Below are positions 10,288-20,258 of a stretch of 34,714 bases of DNA, piece by piece (within the stretch, counting starts at the first letter, position 1; each line of letters opens with the position of its first letter). The position numbers and the translations under genes were made by a program. Origin of the DNA: Paracoccus methylarcula (lineage in GTDB: Bacteria > Pseudomonadota > Alphaproteobacteria > Rhodobacterales > Rhodobacteraceae); contig NZ_PXNQ02000017.1 of NCBI RefSeq assembly GCF_003007735.2, positions 1-34,714 of the forward strand, given 5' to 3'. Under the pieces are notes generated by a model, which was not told the origin of the DNA, searched no databases, and saw nothing but the letters and a program-made list of their open reading frames with translations.

Positions 10288-10515
10288 TCAGCGCTTACTA
10301 CCTTTTCTCGATTTTCGCTTGTCGAGCGCGGGTCGCGTGGCTTCAGCGGCCTCCTTTTTGAGACGGGCAGCCTTGAGCTGGGCGCCCAGCTCAACCTGGC
10401 GCTCATGCGCATCCGCTACGATTTGCTTCGCCGCGGCAGTTGTTCGATCATGGATCGTTTCTTTAGGCTTGAATATCTGTTCGTAAGGAAAACCTGGACC
10501 TTGTTTTCGTGGCAT
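10288..10515 (-). CDS. Small basic helical protein, 75 aa, unknown
   Basis: ATG 10515 is preceded by an excellent ribosome-binding site (GGAGGTGAT, directly upstream), which fixes the start. The 75-residue product begins MPRKQGPGFPYEQIFKPKET and continues as a charged helix rich in Ala, Lys, Arg and Glu (AAAKQIVADAHERQVELGAQ, LDKRKSRKGSKR). A small soluble, probably coiled or nucleic-acid-associated protein is plausible from the composition, but I recognise no family. It stands alone, on the same strand as the neighbouring small genes. Confidence 0.6.
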   Translation of the reverse strand: MPRKQGPGFPYEQIFKPKETIHDRTTAAAKQIVADAHERQVELGAQLKAARLKKEAAEATRPALDKRKSRKGSKR

Positions 10516-10691
10516 ATCACCTCCGTGCGTTAAGCTCTTCCAATCCGGTCCTGCTTATGAAGACCGGCAGGATTTATCCCACCGCTCCAACTGCTGATCA
10601 TTTCATGTCGCCATTAGCTGATTATCACGGGCCATCTCTACACGCCAATTATGCCAAACGAACCTCTGTCGTCGGGAGTGGCGACCAATTC

Positions 10692-10874
10692 TCACATCCT
10701 CAATTTCTGGCAAACCCATTGCCAAGTAGATGACCTCTTACGCTTCCCAAGCGTCTTTTCCTCCTGCTTGAGCTCTTTGACTGGCTCCGTCAAATCGGTT
10801 GGCTTGATTTGTTCCGTCAGATCCGACCGGGAGATGTCTTTCTGTTCCGGGTTGAGATTTTCCTGGGCGCTCAT
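10692..10874 (-). CDS. Small charged protein, 60 aa, shares leader with the 9199 gene
   Basis: ATG 10874 follows GGAGGG nine bases upstream. The 60-residue product starts MSAQENLNPEQKDISRSDLT, is highly charged (KELKQEEKTLGKRKRSS), and ends with an aromatic stretch (TWQWVCQKLRM). Its first codons and leader match those of the 44-residue gene at 9065-9199, but the bodies differ. The pair therefore shares expression signals rather than a fold. An upstream in-frame start at 10895 would lie on top of the ribosome-binding site and is not preferred. The function is unknown. Confidence 0.55.
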   Translation of the reverse strand: MSAQENLNPEQKDISRSDLTEQIKPTDLTEPVKELKQEEKTLGKRKRSSTWQWVCQKLRM

Positions 10875-10882
10875 ATGCTTGG

Positions 10883-10997
10883 CCCTCCATGACACCGCAC
10901 AGAATTACCGAACAGGTATACCTACTAATATGGGGGCGCAGGGGGCGGAATACACCTTGTGCTGGTCAACAATCGCACAAGATCCGGGGACCGTTCC
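10883..10997 (-). promoter_or_regulatory. Promoter/leader cassette, copy B
   Basis: Minus strand: TTTGGAAC (GGAAC at 10997-10993), 17 bases, CGATTG (10975-10970), 61 bases, then a block ending GCGGTGTCATGGAGGG (10908-10883). Element order and spacing match copy A at 9206-9318, while most intervening bases differ. Selection on the elements is therefore more likely than a recent duplication. Confidence 0.5.
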
Positions 10998-11105
10998 AAA
11001 GGATGCCCAGACGTTTCCGCAAAGGAAACGATCATCGACACCGACAGTTAGAATCGCGATTATGTGGACGCCCATTTCCGATGACGGGTGCAGCGTTCTC
11101 GATCC

Positions 11106-11249
11106 CTAATTCGCGACTTCGACGATGTGTATGTCAGTTACACCATCTGCGCGGATTACAAGCTGCTCCAAAAGCTCAGTCACGATCGTGCCCGTGACAC
11201 GCACGCAATCTCCGACTTCGAGCTTCTGAACAGCGTTCGAGTGTGGACC
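11106..11249 (-). pseudogene. Possible 3' fragment of a small OB-like domain gene
   Basis: The minus-strand frame, open between TGA 11252-11250 and TAG 11108-11106, reads AVQKLEVGDCVRVTGTIV, then ELLEQLVIRADG and DIHIVEVAN. The alternation of beta-strand residues around VRVTG looks like the core of an OB-fold or similar small barrel. There is no ATG in frame; GTG inside VRV is the only plausible start and would cut the first strand. It is either a truncated gene or a gene with a frameshifted 5' end. Fold assignment is a guess from pattern. Confidence 0.3.
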
Positions 11250-11279
11250 TCATGTTTTCGAAAGGGTTGTGAAGATTGA

Positions 11280-11672
11280 AATATAGAAATTTATTTTTTT
11301 AAACAAAGACTTCAAGTGATTGTCGGTATCGGTGGTTGCCACCCCCCGAAACCAATTAGATCCAAAAACATCCATATAAATTAGTAGCTTACGCACGGCG
11401 CGCCAAACGGCGCGCTTCTAGCATTTACTCGAGAAACGCCTGAGCCAGAACCTCTTGTCAAGTAATATCAATATATTAACCAATCGGAGGTTCAAGTCAG
11501 GCGTAGCGGAACCCGCAACCAACACGCAAGCGCCAACCGGATGGGCGCGGCATTTCGGTGGGCAACGAAGCGCAGATCTTCGCGCCGTTCTTCACTCTCC
11601 GCGTCCGTTTCCTGCCCACTGTCATTTAGCGTGGTGGTGTCGTATTGATGGCGAAACGATTCAGGACAGATA
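11280..11672. other. AT-rich intergenic stretch with a GC hairpin
   Basis: No supportable gene. It begins with an AT-rich tract (TTTATTTTTTTAAAC near 11290). A perfect GCGCGCC-AAAC-GGCGCGC hairpin sits at 11398-11415. It lacks a long T tract, so it is only a weak terminator candidate. Confidence 0.4.
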
Positions 11673-11951
11673 ATGCGAACTCATTTTGCTGCTCTTCTCA
11701 CCCTCATGATCGCTACCGGATGCACGGTGGGTTCTGGTGCCGTCGTCAAAGGTGCCGGACCAGATGATCTCCTGAAGCTTCGCGAAGGCCCGGGCCTCAA
11801 CCACAAAATCATAATCGGCTTGCCAGACGGAACCCGCCTAACCCGTCAGAACTGCGTGACAAATAGTGGTAAGGTCTGGTGCAGGGTCTTCCTCACCGAC
11901 AAGCCCAGTATCTCTGGTTACGTTTCGGCGGACTATCTGGCGCATCGTTGA
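11673..11951 (+). CDS. Small SH3-domain lipoprotein, 92 aa
   Basis: ATG 11673 has AGGACAG upstream. The N-terminus is a lipoprotein signal: MRTHFAALLTLMIATGC, with the lipobox cysteine at residue 17. The rest matches a bacterial SH3 (SH3b) domain: LLKLREGPGLNHKIIIGLPD, LTRQNC, then VWCRVFLTDKPSISGYVSAD. Such domains bind peptidoglycan or other envelope components, so an envelope-anchored binding or integrity role is likely. Two extra cysteines (residues 58 and 68) could form a disulfide in the periplasm. It stands alone and is followed by about 200 bases without a gene before trkH. Confidence 0.8.
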   Translation: MRTHFAALLTLMIATGCTVGSGAVVKGAGPDDLLKLREGPGLNHKIIIGLPDGTRLTRQNCVTNSGKVWCRVFLTDKPSISGYVSADYLAHR

Positions 11952-12160
11952 CAGCGTAATCCGGCCCTTTCCTGTCATTCACCACCCTCGGTGATGCTGC
12001 GATGCGGCTTCACTGAAGCGGTCGTTCATACTGGTTGCAGCGAAGGCAGCCTGTCAAATTTACACAATACGGGAAAACAGACATCCAGCATGACGGCCGA
12101 AAAGCTTACCTGCAGGTGGGCTAGAATACCAGACGATGTAGATCGCCGTTCCTGCAGGCT

Positions 12161-13579
12161 TTATTGAAGCGCGCGCCAATAGTTCGGAGCAAAAACGATT
12201 AGCACAGTCAGGATTTCAAGTCTTCCAAGATACATACCAACCACCAGCGTAAGTTTCGCAGGATCGCTCAGCGAGGAAAAGTTGCCTGCAGGTCCGATAA
12301 TCTCGCCGAGCCCCGGGCCAACGTTGGCCAATGCGGTCAAGGAGCCACTGACAGCGGTCGTGAAATCAACACCCATCAAATTCAACACAACGGCCCCGAG
12401 CACGAAGGTCGCGACGTAAATCGCGACAAACGCTATCACACCGTTCAGCACGTCTGGCTCGACCTTCCGCCCCTCATATCGAATCGTCTTCACGGCATGC
12501 GGATGATGCATTTTGGCGAGCTCGGCTTTTATTGTTCGGCTCATGATGACCCAACGCATTGCCTTGGCGCCTCCGGCAGTCGATCCGGAACAACCACCCA
12601 CAGCGGTAAGGATGAAAAACGCCGCGACCGCAATGGGTCCCCAGGTCGAATAATCCGTTGTCGCGTAGCCCGTTGTGGTCACTACGGAGACGACATTGAA
12701 GGCGACCAACCGCGCTGCCACCAGAAAATTCAGATCAGCAGAGACGCTCAACCAAAGCGACATCGTGACAATGACCACAACGAGGTTGGTGATCATCAGT
12801 CGGACCTGCTCATTCCGTAGAGAGCGACGAGTATAGATCCGGATATACCAAGCCAAGGGCAACCCGCCCGATAGCATGAACAGGGTTCCCGACCATTGCA
12901 GGAAAGGGCTTTCGAAATGCCCGAATGACGAGTCGGATGTCGAGTATCCGCCAGTCGCCAAGGTCGTCATGGCATGATTCACGGCCTCGAAGAGGCTCAT
13001 TCCGCCCATTGCGTAGGTGGCCCCGCATAGCAGCATCAACCCGAGATAGACGAAAAGCGTTGCAATCGCGAAGCGCGTGGCACTTGCAAATTCCTTCTCA
13101 TCCTGCTCCGAACTTTCCGTCCGGAACAACTGCATCCCGCCGACACGAAGGATCGGCAGCAGGGCAATTCCCGTCACGATAAAGCCAATACCCCCGACAG
13201 CCTGCAGGACGGAGCGCCAGAACAGGATGCCCTTGGGAGTGTCATCGAGACCGACCATCACCGTGGAACCGGTTGTCGTGATGCCGGACATTGCCTCGAA
13301 AACGGCATCGACCAGCGGCAAGCCCCACATGTAAAGCGGCACTGCACCGGCGAGCGCCGCGGTGATCCAGACGGTCGCGGTCATCAGAAAGCCGTGCAGC
13401 CGATGAAGTTGTGGCCTGCGTGATCGTCCCGCGATAGCGATCGCGCTTCCCGCTGTTCCGCAAAGCAATCCCGCTAGCAGAAACGTCCAGCCAGTCTGGG
13501 GGAAAATCACCGCGTCCAGCAACATGAGTACCGACATGAACAGAAGCACTGATCCATTGACGAAGGTGACAAATTTCAT
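12161..13579 (-). CDS. trkH: TrkH-family potassium uptake membrane subunit
   Basis: Inner-membrane potassium translocation subunit of a Trk system. The four P-loop filter regions of the family are visible in order: SGITTTGST, TTLATGGYST, SVVTTTGYAT and TALANVGPGLG. About ten hydrophobic helices lie around them, as does the conserved FRTESSEQDEKE segment. ATG 13579 (472 residues, MKFVTFVNGS, with GAGG upstream) is preferred. The frame extends to a TTG at 13636, which lacks a ribosome-binding site. The partner nucleotide-binding TrkA is not in the window. It lies 98-155 bases downstream of the SLC13/RCK_C gene on the same strand, so the two may be co-transcribed, and it is close to kdp, forming a potassium region. 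Confidence 0.93.
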   Translation of the reverse strand: MKFVTFVNGSVLLFMSVLMLLDAVIFPQTGWTFLLAGLLCGTAGSAIAIAGRSRRPQLHRLHGFLMTATVWITAALAGAVPLYMWGLPLVDAVFEAMSGITTTGSTVMVGLDDTPKGILFWRSVLQAVGGIGFIVTGIALLPILRVGGMQLFRTESSEQDEKEFASATRFAIATLFVYLGLMLLCGATYAMGGMSLFEAVNHAMTTLATGGYSTSDSSFGHFESPFLQWSGTLFMLSGGLPLAWYIRIYTRRSLRNEQVRLMITNLVVVIVTMSLWLSVSADLNFLVAARLVAFNVVSVVTTTGYATTDYSTWGPIAVAAFFILTAVGGCSGSTAGGAKAMRWVIMSRTIKAELAKMHHPHAVKTIRYEGRKVEPDVLNGVIAFVAIYVATFVLGAVVLNLMGVDFTTAVSGSLTALANVGPGLGEIIGPAGNFSSLSDPAKLTLVVGMYLGRLEILTVLIVFAPNYWRALQ

Positions 13580-13734
13580 CGCAGCCTCGACGCTTCTGAG
13601 GAAATGATCCTTAGAAGCCCTTGGAGAGTCGGTCAACTATTTGCGAGGAGCGTAGGCTTTCTGGCCAGGCATCTACATGCGGTCTTTGCGCTTCCCTTCT
13701 CAGCCATCTGCAAGCATCGAGGGCGTTGCCTCCG

Positions 13735-15573
13735 TCACAATGGCCAAAAAACCAGGATGGCGGGAACCGAGACAGCGACGATCAATATTTCCAGCGGCAG
13801 GCCCATGCGCCAGTAATCGCCGAAGCGATAGCCACCGGGGCCAAGGATCAGTGTATTGTTCTTATGCCCGATCGGCGTCAGGAAGGCGGCCGATGCCGCG
13901 ACCGCCACAGCCATCAGGAACGGGTCGGGTGAAACGTTCAGGGTATGCGCCATCTGTATCCCGACCGGGGCCGCGACAATGGTGGTCGCGGTATTGTTGA
14001 GCACATCCGACAGCGTCATGGTGACCACAATCAGCAGGGTCAGCGCGACCCAGGCCGGCATCCCGTAAGTGAGACTGGTGAGGGCCGAAGCGATCAGATC
14101 GGTGCCACCTGAGCTTTCCAATGCCCCGCCAAGCGGGATCATCGATCCCAGCAGGACGACAACGGGCCATTCCACATGATCGTAGATCTCGTTTATCGAC
14201 AGGATACGGGCCAGAACATAGGCCGTCACCACCAGTCCCAGGGCGATCGGAAGATAGATCAACCCGACAGAAGAGGCGGCAACCGCCGCTCCGAAAATAC
14301 CGATGGCGAGCCAAGTCTTGCTGTTCTGCGTCACTGTCAGGCCGCGATCGGCCAATGGCAGGACACCCAGCCAGTCGATCACCTCGCCCGAAGTTTCCTT
14401 GGGCGTCAGCAATAGCAGGATGTCGCCCGGTCTGATCCGCGTCCCGCGAATATGGTCGTGAATTTTCTTGCCCTGCCGGGATATGCCCAGAAGGATCGTG
14501 CCCTGCCGCCAGGCCAGCCCGATGGCATTGGCGCTGCGTCCTACCAGACGGGATTGCTCGGGCACGACCACCTCGATCAGCGCCACACCCTCGTTATCGG
14601 CGCGCAGCAATTCCTCGCGCGGGGTTTCGGCGAAATCCAGTTTCAGGGCCGAGCGGAATTCGTCCAAAGCATCGGGAGCGCCATCCAGAACCAAGGCGTC
14701 CTGTCCCTCGATCCGGGTATTCCAGGCGGTCCCGTAGCGCCTCTTGCCATTCCGGATCAACCCGATCAGCGCGACATCCGATTTCTCGGCCGCCTCTTGC
14801 AGATCGCGGACACGCTGCCCGATCAGGTCACTTTCCTCCGGCACGGTCAATTCGGCGATATATTCCTGGACTTCCGCAGCAGACACGCGGGTTTCCGTCC
14901 GGGCCGGGATCAGCCGCCAGCCGATCAATGCCACGAAGATCAACCCGACGATCAGCGCCGTTCCACCCACCGGAGCGAAATCGAACATGCGGAACGGTTC
15001 GCCAAGAGCCTGTTCTCGAAAGCTGGCAATGATGATATTGGGGGGTGTGCCGATCAGCGTTGCCATCCCGCCCAGGATCGTTGCAAAAGACAGCGGCATC
15101 AGCGACAGACCGGGCGCACGCCCCGCCTTTTTCGCTGTCTGCATGTCCACGGGCATCAGCAGGGCCAGTGCGGCGACATTGTTCATGAAGGCCGACAGCA
15201 CCGCCCCGATCCCTCCCATGATCGCGATATGTGCGCCGAGTTTGCGCGAACTGTCCACAAGCGTTCGGGTGATCAGGTAAACCGCGCCGGAGCGAACCAG
15301 ACCGGCCGAAACAATCAGCACCAGCGCCACCACCAGCGTCGCCGGGTGACCAAAGCCCGCAAACGCATCTTCGGAGGGTACGACGCCCAGCACGACACCC
15401 AAAAGAAGTGCAGTGAACGCGACGAGATCATAGCGAAAACGCCCCCAGAGCAAGAGCGCGAAGACAAGGCCGAAAAGCGAGAAAAGGATGATCTGGTCCT
15501 GTGTCACGAACCAAGATGTAACCCATATGGCGGCGATGCACATCAGAAAATCAGGATGCCCATTGCCTTGCAT
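13735..15573 (-). CDS. SLC13-family permease with two RCK_C (TrkA-C) domains
   Basis: Membrane carrier of the divalent anion:sodium symporter / ArsB-NhaD type. N-terminal helices (FGLVFALLLWGRFRYDLVAF), the first hairpin motif (FMNNVAALALLMPV) and GTPPNIIIASF are family landmarks. The centre holds two RCK_C-like cytoplasmic domains (about residues 230-310 and 330-400; VPEESDLIGQRV, VPEQSRLVGRSANAIG). The second membrane half has SDVLNNTATTIV and TPIGHKNNTLILGPGGY. Length (up to 612) is normal for SLC13 proteins with RCK_C inserts. ATG 15573 is the longest start; GTG 15507 (before TQDQIILFSLFG) gives a more family-like N-terminus. Neither has a clear ribosome-binding site. The substrate is not deducible (sulfate and dicarboxylates are possible). 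Divergent from kdp and upstream of trkH. Confidence 0.88.
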   Translation of the reverse strand: MQGNGHPDFLMCIAAIWVTSWFVTQDQIILFSLFGLVFALLLWGRFRYDLVAFTALLLGVVLGVVPSEDAFAGFGHPATLVVALVLIVSAGLVRSGAVYLITRTLVDSSRKLGAHIAIMGGIGAVLSAFMNNVAALALLMPVDMQTAKKAGRAPGLSLMPLSFATILGGMATLIGTPPNIIIASFREQALGEPFRMFDFAPVGGTALIVGLIFVALIGWRLIPARTETRVSAAEVQEYIAELTVPEESDLIGQRVRDLQEAAEKSDVALIGLIRNGKRRYGTAWNTRIEGQDALVLDGAPDALDEFRSALKLDFAETPREELLRADNEGVALIEVVVPEQSRLVGRSANAIGLAWRQGTILLGISRQGKKIHDHIRGTRIRPGDILLLLTPKETSGEVIDWLGVLPLADRGLTVTQNSKTWLAIGIFGAAVAASSVGLIYLPIALGLVVTAYVLARILSINEIYDHVEWPVVVLLGSMIPLGGALESSGGTDLIASALTSLTYGMPAWVALTLLIVVTMTLSDVLNNTATTIVAAPVGIQMAHTLNVSPDPFLMAVAVAASAAFLTPIGHKNNTLILGPGGYRFGDYWRMGLPLEILIVAVSVPAILVFWPL

Positions 15574-15602
15574 GGATTTGCGGTGTGGCTCCGAACAGAT
15601 GG

Positions 15603-15623
15603 TTTTTTAACACGTTTTTCACG
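15603..15623 (+). promoter_or_regulatory. Possible KdpE-type operator upstream of kdp
   Basis: The intergenic region between the SLC13 gene and the kdp operon contains a T-rich direct repeat, TTTTTTAACACG followed by TTTTTCACG. T-rich sites of this general look precede kdpFABC in E. coli, where KdpE binds. Assignment here is by position and resemblance only. Confidence 0.3.
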
Positions 15624-15703
15624 CGATGCCCGGAAGATTCACATATCGCCTTAACGCGGGTTCGCGCGATGGCTGCTGCGATTGAAACCGCAGGAGCTGG
15701 ATT

Positions 15704-15787
15704 ATGGCTGATCTGATTTACCTGGCGCTTGGCATTGGCGGCTTCGCTGCCTTTGCCGCGACAACCCGCCTGATCGACCGATTGTGA
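15704..15787 (+). CDS. 27-residue membrane peptide ahead of kdpF
   Basis: ATG 15704 with AGGAG eight bases upstream encodes a single-span hydrophobic peptide (MADLIYLALGIGGFAAFAAT, then TRLIDRL). The next gene, kdpF, starts eight bases after its stop. Peptides of this size and pattern often precede kdpF in proteobacteria; that statement is from memory. The excellent ribosome-binding site and spacing argue for translation. Likely an accessory, lipid-facing or assembly peptide of the Kdp complex, but no function is proven. Confidence 0.65.
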   Translation: MADLIYLALGIGGFAAFAATTRLIDRL

Positions 15788-15794
15788 GGCCGTG

Positions 15795-15881
15795 ATGCTG
15801 GATCTCATTCTTGGCCTCGCCGTCGCGGCGGGGATTTTCGTCTTTCTGATCCTGGCGCTGACGCGTCCAGGGCGTTTCTGA
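15795..15881 (+). CDS. kdpF: KdpF, small stabilising subunit of the Kdp ATPase
   Basis: ATG 15795 encodes 28 residues: MLDLILGLAVAAGIFVFLIL then ALTRPGRF. This is the classic KdpF pattern, one transmembrane helix ending in an (R/T)RP-x-RF motif. KdpF sits in the KdpFABC complex of the inner membrane and stabilises it. A GTG directly before the ATG could be an alternative start. kdpA begins ten bases after the stop, preceded by GAGG that overlaps the end of kdpF. Confidence 0.9.
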   Translation: MLDLILGLAVAAGIFVFLILALTRPGRF

Positions 15882-15891
15882 GGACGCGATC

Positions 15892-17577
15892 ATGCCCGAC
15901 CTGATCGGATATATTCTTTACGCGATCGTCCTGACCGGGGGCGGCTATCTGCTCGCCGCCCATATGATCCGCGTCTATGCAGGAGAGCGGAACCTGCTCT
16001 CGCCCTTGCTCGGGCCGGTCGAAAGGGGGTTTTACAGCCTCGCCGGCATTCGCCCCGGCGCTTCGCAGGGCTGGCGCGGCTATGCGCTGGCTGTGTTGGG
16101 TTTCAACCTTGCCGGCTTCGGGCTGCTTTATGCCATTCTCAGGCTGCAGGGCCTGCTGCCGCTGAACCCGGACGGGATCGGCGCGATGTCTCCGGACCTG
16201 GCTTTCAACACGGCGGTCAGCTTTGTCACGAATACCAACTGGCAGGCCTATTCCGGCGAGGCTCAGCTTTCCTATCTTGCCCAGATGGCCGGGTTGACGC
16301 TGCAGAATTTCGTCTCTGCCGCGACGGGCATGGCCGTGGCGGTCGCGGTGATCCGTGGCTTTACCGGGACGAAGGATAGCGGGCTGGGCAATTTCTGGTG
16401 CGACATGACGCGCTCGGTCCTTTATGTCCTGCTGCCGCTTTCGGTCATACTGGGGTTGATCCTGATTCTTCAGGGTGTGCCCCAGACATTGCTGGGCGCC
16501 GCCCATGTCACGACGCTTGAAGGTGCCGATCAGGTGATCGCGCGCGGTCCGGCGGCCAGCCAGGTCGCCATCAAGCAGCTCGGCACCAATGGCGGCGGTT
16601 TCTTCGGCGTGAACTCGGCCCATCCGTTCGAGAACCCGACCATCGTCTCTAACATGTTCCAGACGATGGCGATCCTGTTGATCCCGGTCTCCTTCTGTTT
16701 CCTGTTCGGCCGGATGGCGAAGGACGGGCGGCAGGGCTGGGCGATCTTTGCCGCCATGTCGGCGATGTTCGTGCTGGGGCTGACGGTCATCTATCTGGGC
16801 GAAACCGGGGGCAATCCGCTGCTGGGAGCGGGCGCAAACATGGAGGGCAAGGAGCTTCGCTTCGGCGCCGCCCTGTCGGCGCTCTGGGCCGAGGCCACGA
16901 CCGCCGCCTCCAACGGGTCGGTCAACGCGATGCATGACAGTTTCATGCCGCTATCCGGCCTTGTCACGCTGATCAACATGCAGATCGGCGAGGTGATCTT
17001 CGGCGGCGTCGGGGCCGGGTTCTACGGGATGCTGCTTTATGTCGTGCTGGCGGTATTCCTGGCCGGGCTGATGGTCGGGCGCTCGCCCGAATATCTGGGC
17101 CGCAAGATCGAGGGGCGCGAGGTCACGCTTGCGATACTGGCCTTTCTGTCGATGCCGTTGGGAATCCTTGTCGGCGGAGCGATTTCGGCCACGGTGCCGA
17201 TGGCGCTGCAATCGGTGCAGGATGCCGGACCGCATGGGCTGAGCGAGATCCTCTATGGCTATTCCTCGGCAATCGGCAATAACGGTTCGGCATTCGCAGG
17301 CTGGGGCGCGGCCGAGCCATGGCAGACCACCGCGCTTGGCCTCGCGATGCTGCTGGGCCGCTATGCGATCATCGTGCCGATGCTGGCCATCGCCGGATCG
17401 CTGATCGCCAAGCAGCAAAGCCCGTCCACCGCCGGAACCTTCCCCACGCATGGGCCGCTTTTCGTGACGCTTCTGATCGTCACGGTGGTGATTTTCGGCG
17501 CGCTGACATTCTTTCCGGTCCTCGCCCTTGGCCCCATTGCCGAGCACACGGCGCTGATCGCCGGGCAAGGCTATTGA
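15892..17577 (+). CDS. kdpA: KdpA, potassium-translocating subunit
   Basis: 561 residues, the usual KdpA length. The protein is the channel-like subunit of the high-affinity potassium ATPase and related to the TrkH superfamily. Landmarks are NTAVSFVTNTNWQAYSGE (first filter), GTNGGGFFGVNSAHPFENP (second), EATTAASNGSVNAMHDSFMP (third) and YGYSSAIGNNGSAFAG (fourth). About ten membrane helices separate them. ATG 15892 has GAGG nine bases upstream. All selectivity-filter glycines expected by eye are present, so the subunit looks functional. Confidence 0.97.
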   Translation: MPDLIGYILYAIVLTGGGYLLAAHMIRVYAGERNLLSPLLGPVERGFYSLAGIRPGASQGWRGYALAVLGFNLAGFGLLYAILRLQGLLPLNPDGIGAMSPDLAFNTAVSFVTNTNWQAYSGEAQLSYLAQMAGLTLQNFVSAATGMAVAVAVIRGFTGTKDSGLGNFWCDMTRSVLYVLLPLSVILGLILILQGVPQTLLGAAHVTTLEGADQVIARGPAASQVAIKQLGTNGGGFFGVNSAHPFENPTIVSNMFQTMAILLIPVSFCFLFGRMAKDGRQGWAIFAAMSAMFVLGLTVIYLGETGGNPLLGAGANMEGKELRFGAALSALWAEATTAASNGSVNAMHDSFMPLSGLVTLINMQIGEVIFGGVGAGFYGMLLYVVLAVFLAGLMVGRSPEYLGRKIEGREVTLAILAFLSMPLGILVGGAISATVPMALQSVQDAGPHGLSEILYGYSSAIGNNGSAFAGWGAAEPWQTTALGLAMLLGRYAIIVPMLAIAGSLIAKQQSPSTAGTFPTHGPLFVTLLIVTVVIFGALTFFPVLALGPIAEHTALIAGQGY

Positions 17578-17637
17578 TCCATGCCGCGGCCTGCATCCGT
17601 GGCCGCGGCGCGATTTCCCAATTCAAGGACAAGACAG

Positions 17638-19661
<2,024 letters not shown>

Positions 19662-19667
19662 GGAGCC

Positions 19668-20255
19668 ATGACCATGCTTACCCTTCTTCGCCCCGCATGC
19701 GCGATGCTTGCTGCCATGCTGTTGCTGACCGGGCTGGCCTATCCGCTCGCCATGACGGGAATCGCCTCGGTCATCGCGCCGCGATCCGCAACCGGAAGCC
19801 TGATTGTTCGGGGTGATGGCGAGCCGGTGGGCTCCGCCCTGATCGGGCAGGGTTTCACGCAGCCCGCCTACCTGCATCCGCGTCCTTCGGCGGTGGATTA
19901 CAACGCGGCGGCCTCGGGCGCCTCGAATCTGGGGCCGACGTCTTCCGAGCTTCGCGAAAGCGTCAAGGCGCGTCGCGATGCCTGGGAAAGCGAGAATGGC
20001 GGCAGCGCCCCGATCGATGCGGTCACGGCATCCGCTTCGGGCCTCGATCCCGACATCTCGCCGCAGAACGCGCGTGGACAGGCCCGGCGCATTGCCGGTG
20101 CACGCGGCGTCGATCCCGCGCAGGTGCTTGCGATCATCGACGCGCATACACAAAACCCGTTGCTTGGGATTTATGGCCAGCCGCGTGTCAATGTCCTGAT
20201 GACCAATCTTGCACTCGATGCGGAATTTCCCGCGCGATCCGCCCCGATGGAGTGA
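19668..20255 (+). CDS. kdpC: KdpC, chaperone-like subunit of the Kdp ATPase
   Basis: 195 residues, normal for KdpC, starting ATG 19668 with GGAG just upstream and six bases after the kdpB stop. One N-terminal membrane anchor (MLAAMLLLTGLAYPLAMTGI) precedes a periplasmic domain with family motifs: GQGFTQPAYLHPRPSAVDYN, SNLGPTSSEL, VTASASGLDPDIS, and NPLLGIYGQPRVNVLMTNLA. KdpC assists nucleotide binding and assembly of the complex. No anomalies were seen. Confidence 0.97.
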   Translation: MTMLTLLRPACAMLAAMLLLTGLAYPLAMTGIASVIAPRSATGSLIVRGDGEPVGSALIGQGFTQPAYLHPRPSAVDYNAAASGASNLGPTSSELRESVKARRDAWESENGGSAPIDAVTASASGLDPDISPQNARGQARRIAGARGVDPAQVLAIIDAHTQNPLLGIYGQPRVNVLMTNLALDAEFPARSAPME

Positions 20256-20258
20256 CGA

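Noticed and set aside
11398..11415. Terminator at the GCGCGCC/GGCGCGC hairpin
   Set aside because: No adequate T tract on either strand and no clear gene ending next to it.
14452..15654. 400-codon plus-strand frame opposite the SLC13 gene
   Set aside because: Antisense shadow. The minus-strand product has clear membrane-carrier motifs; this one has none.
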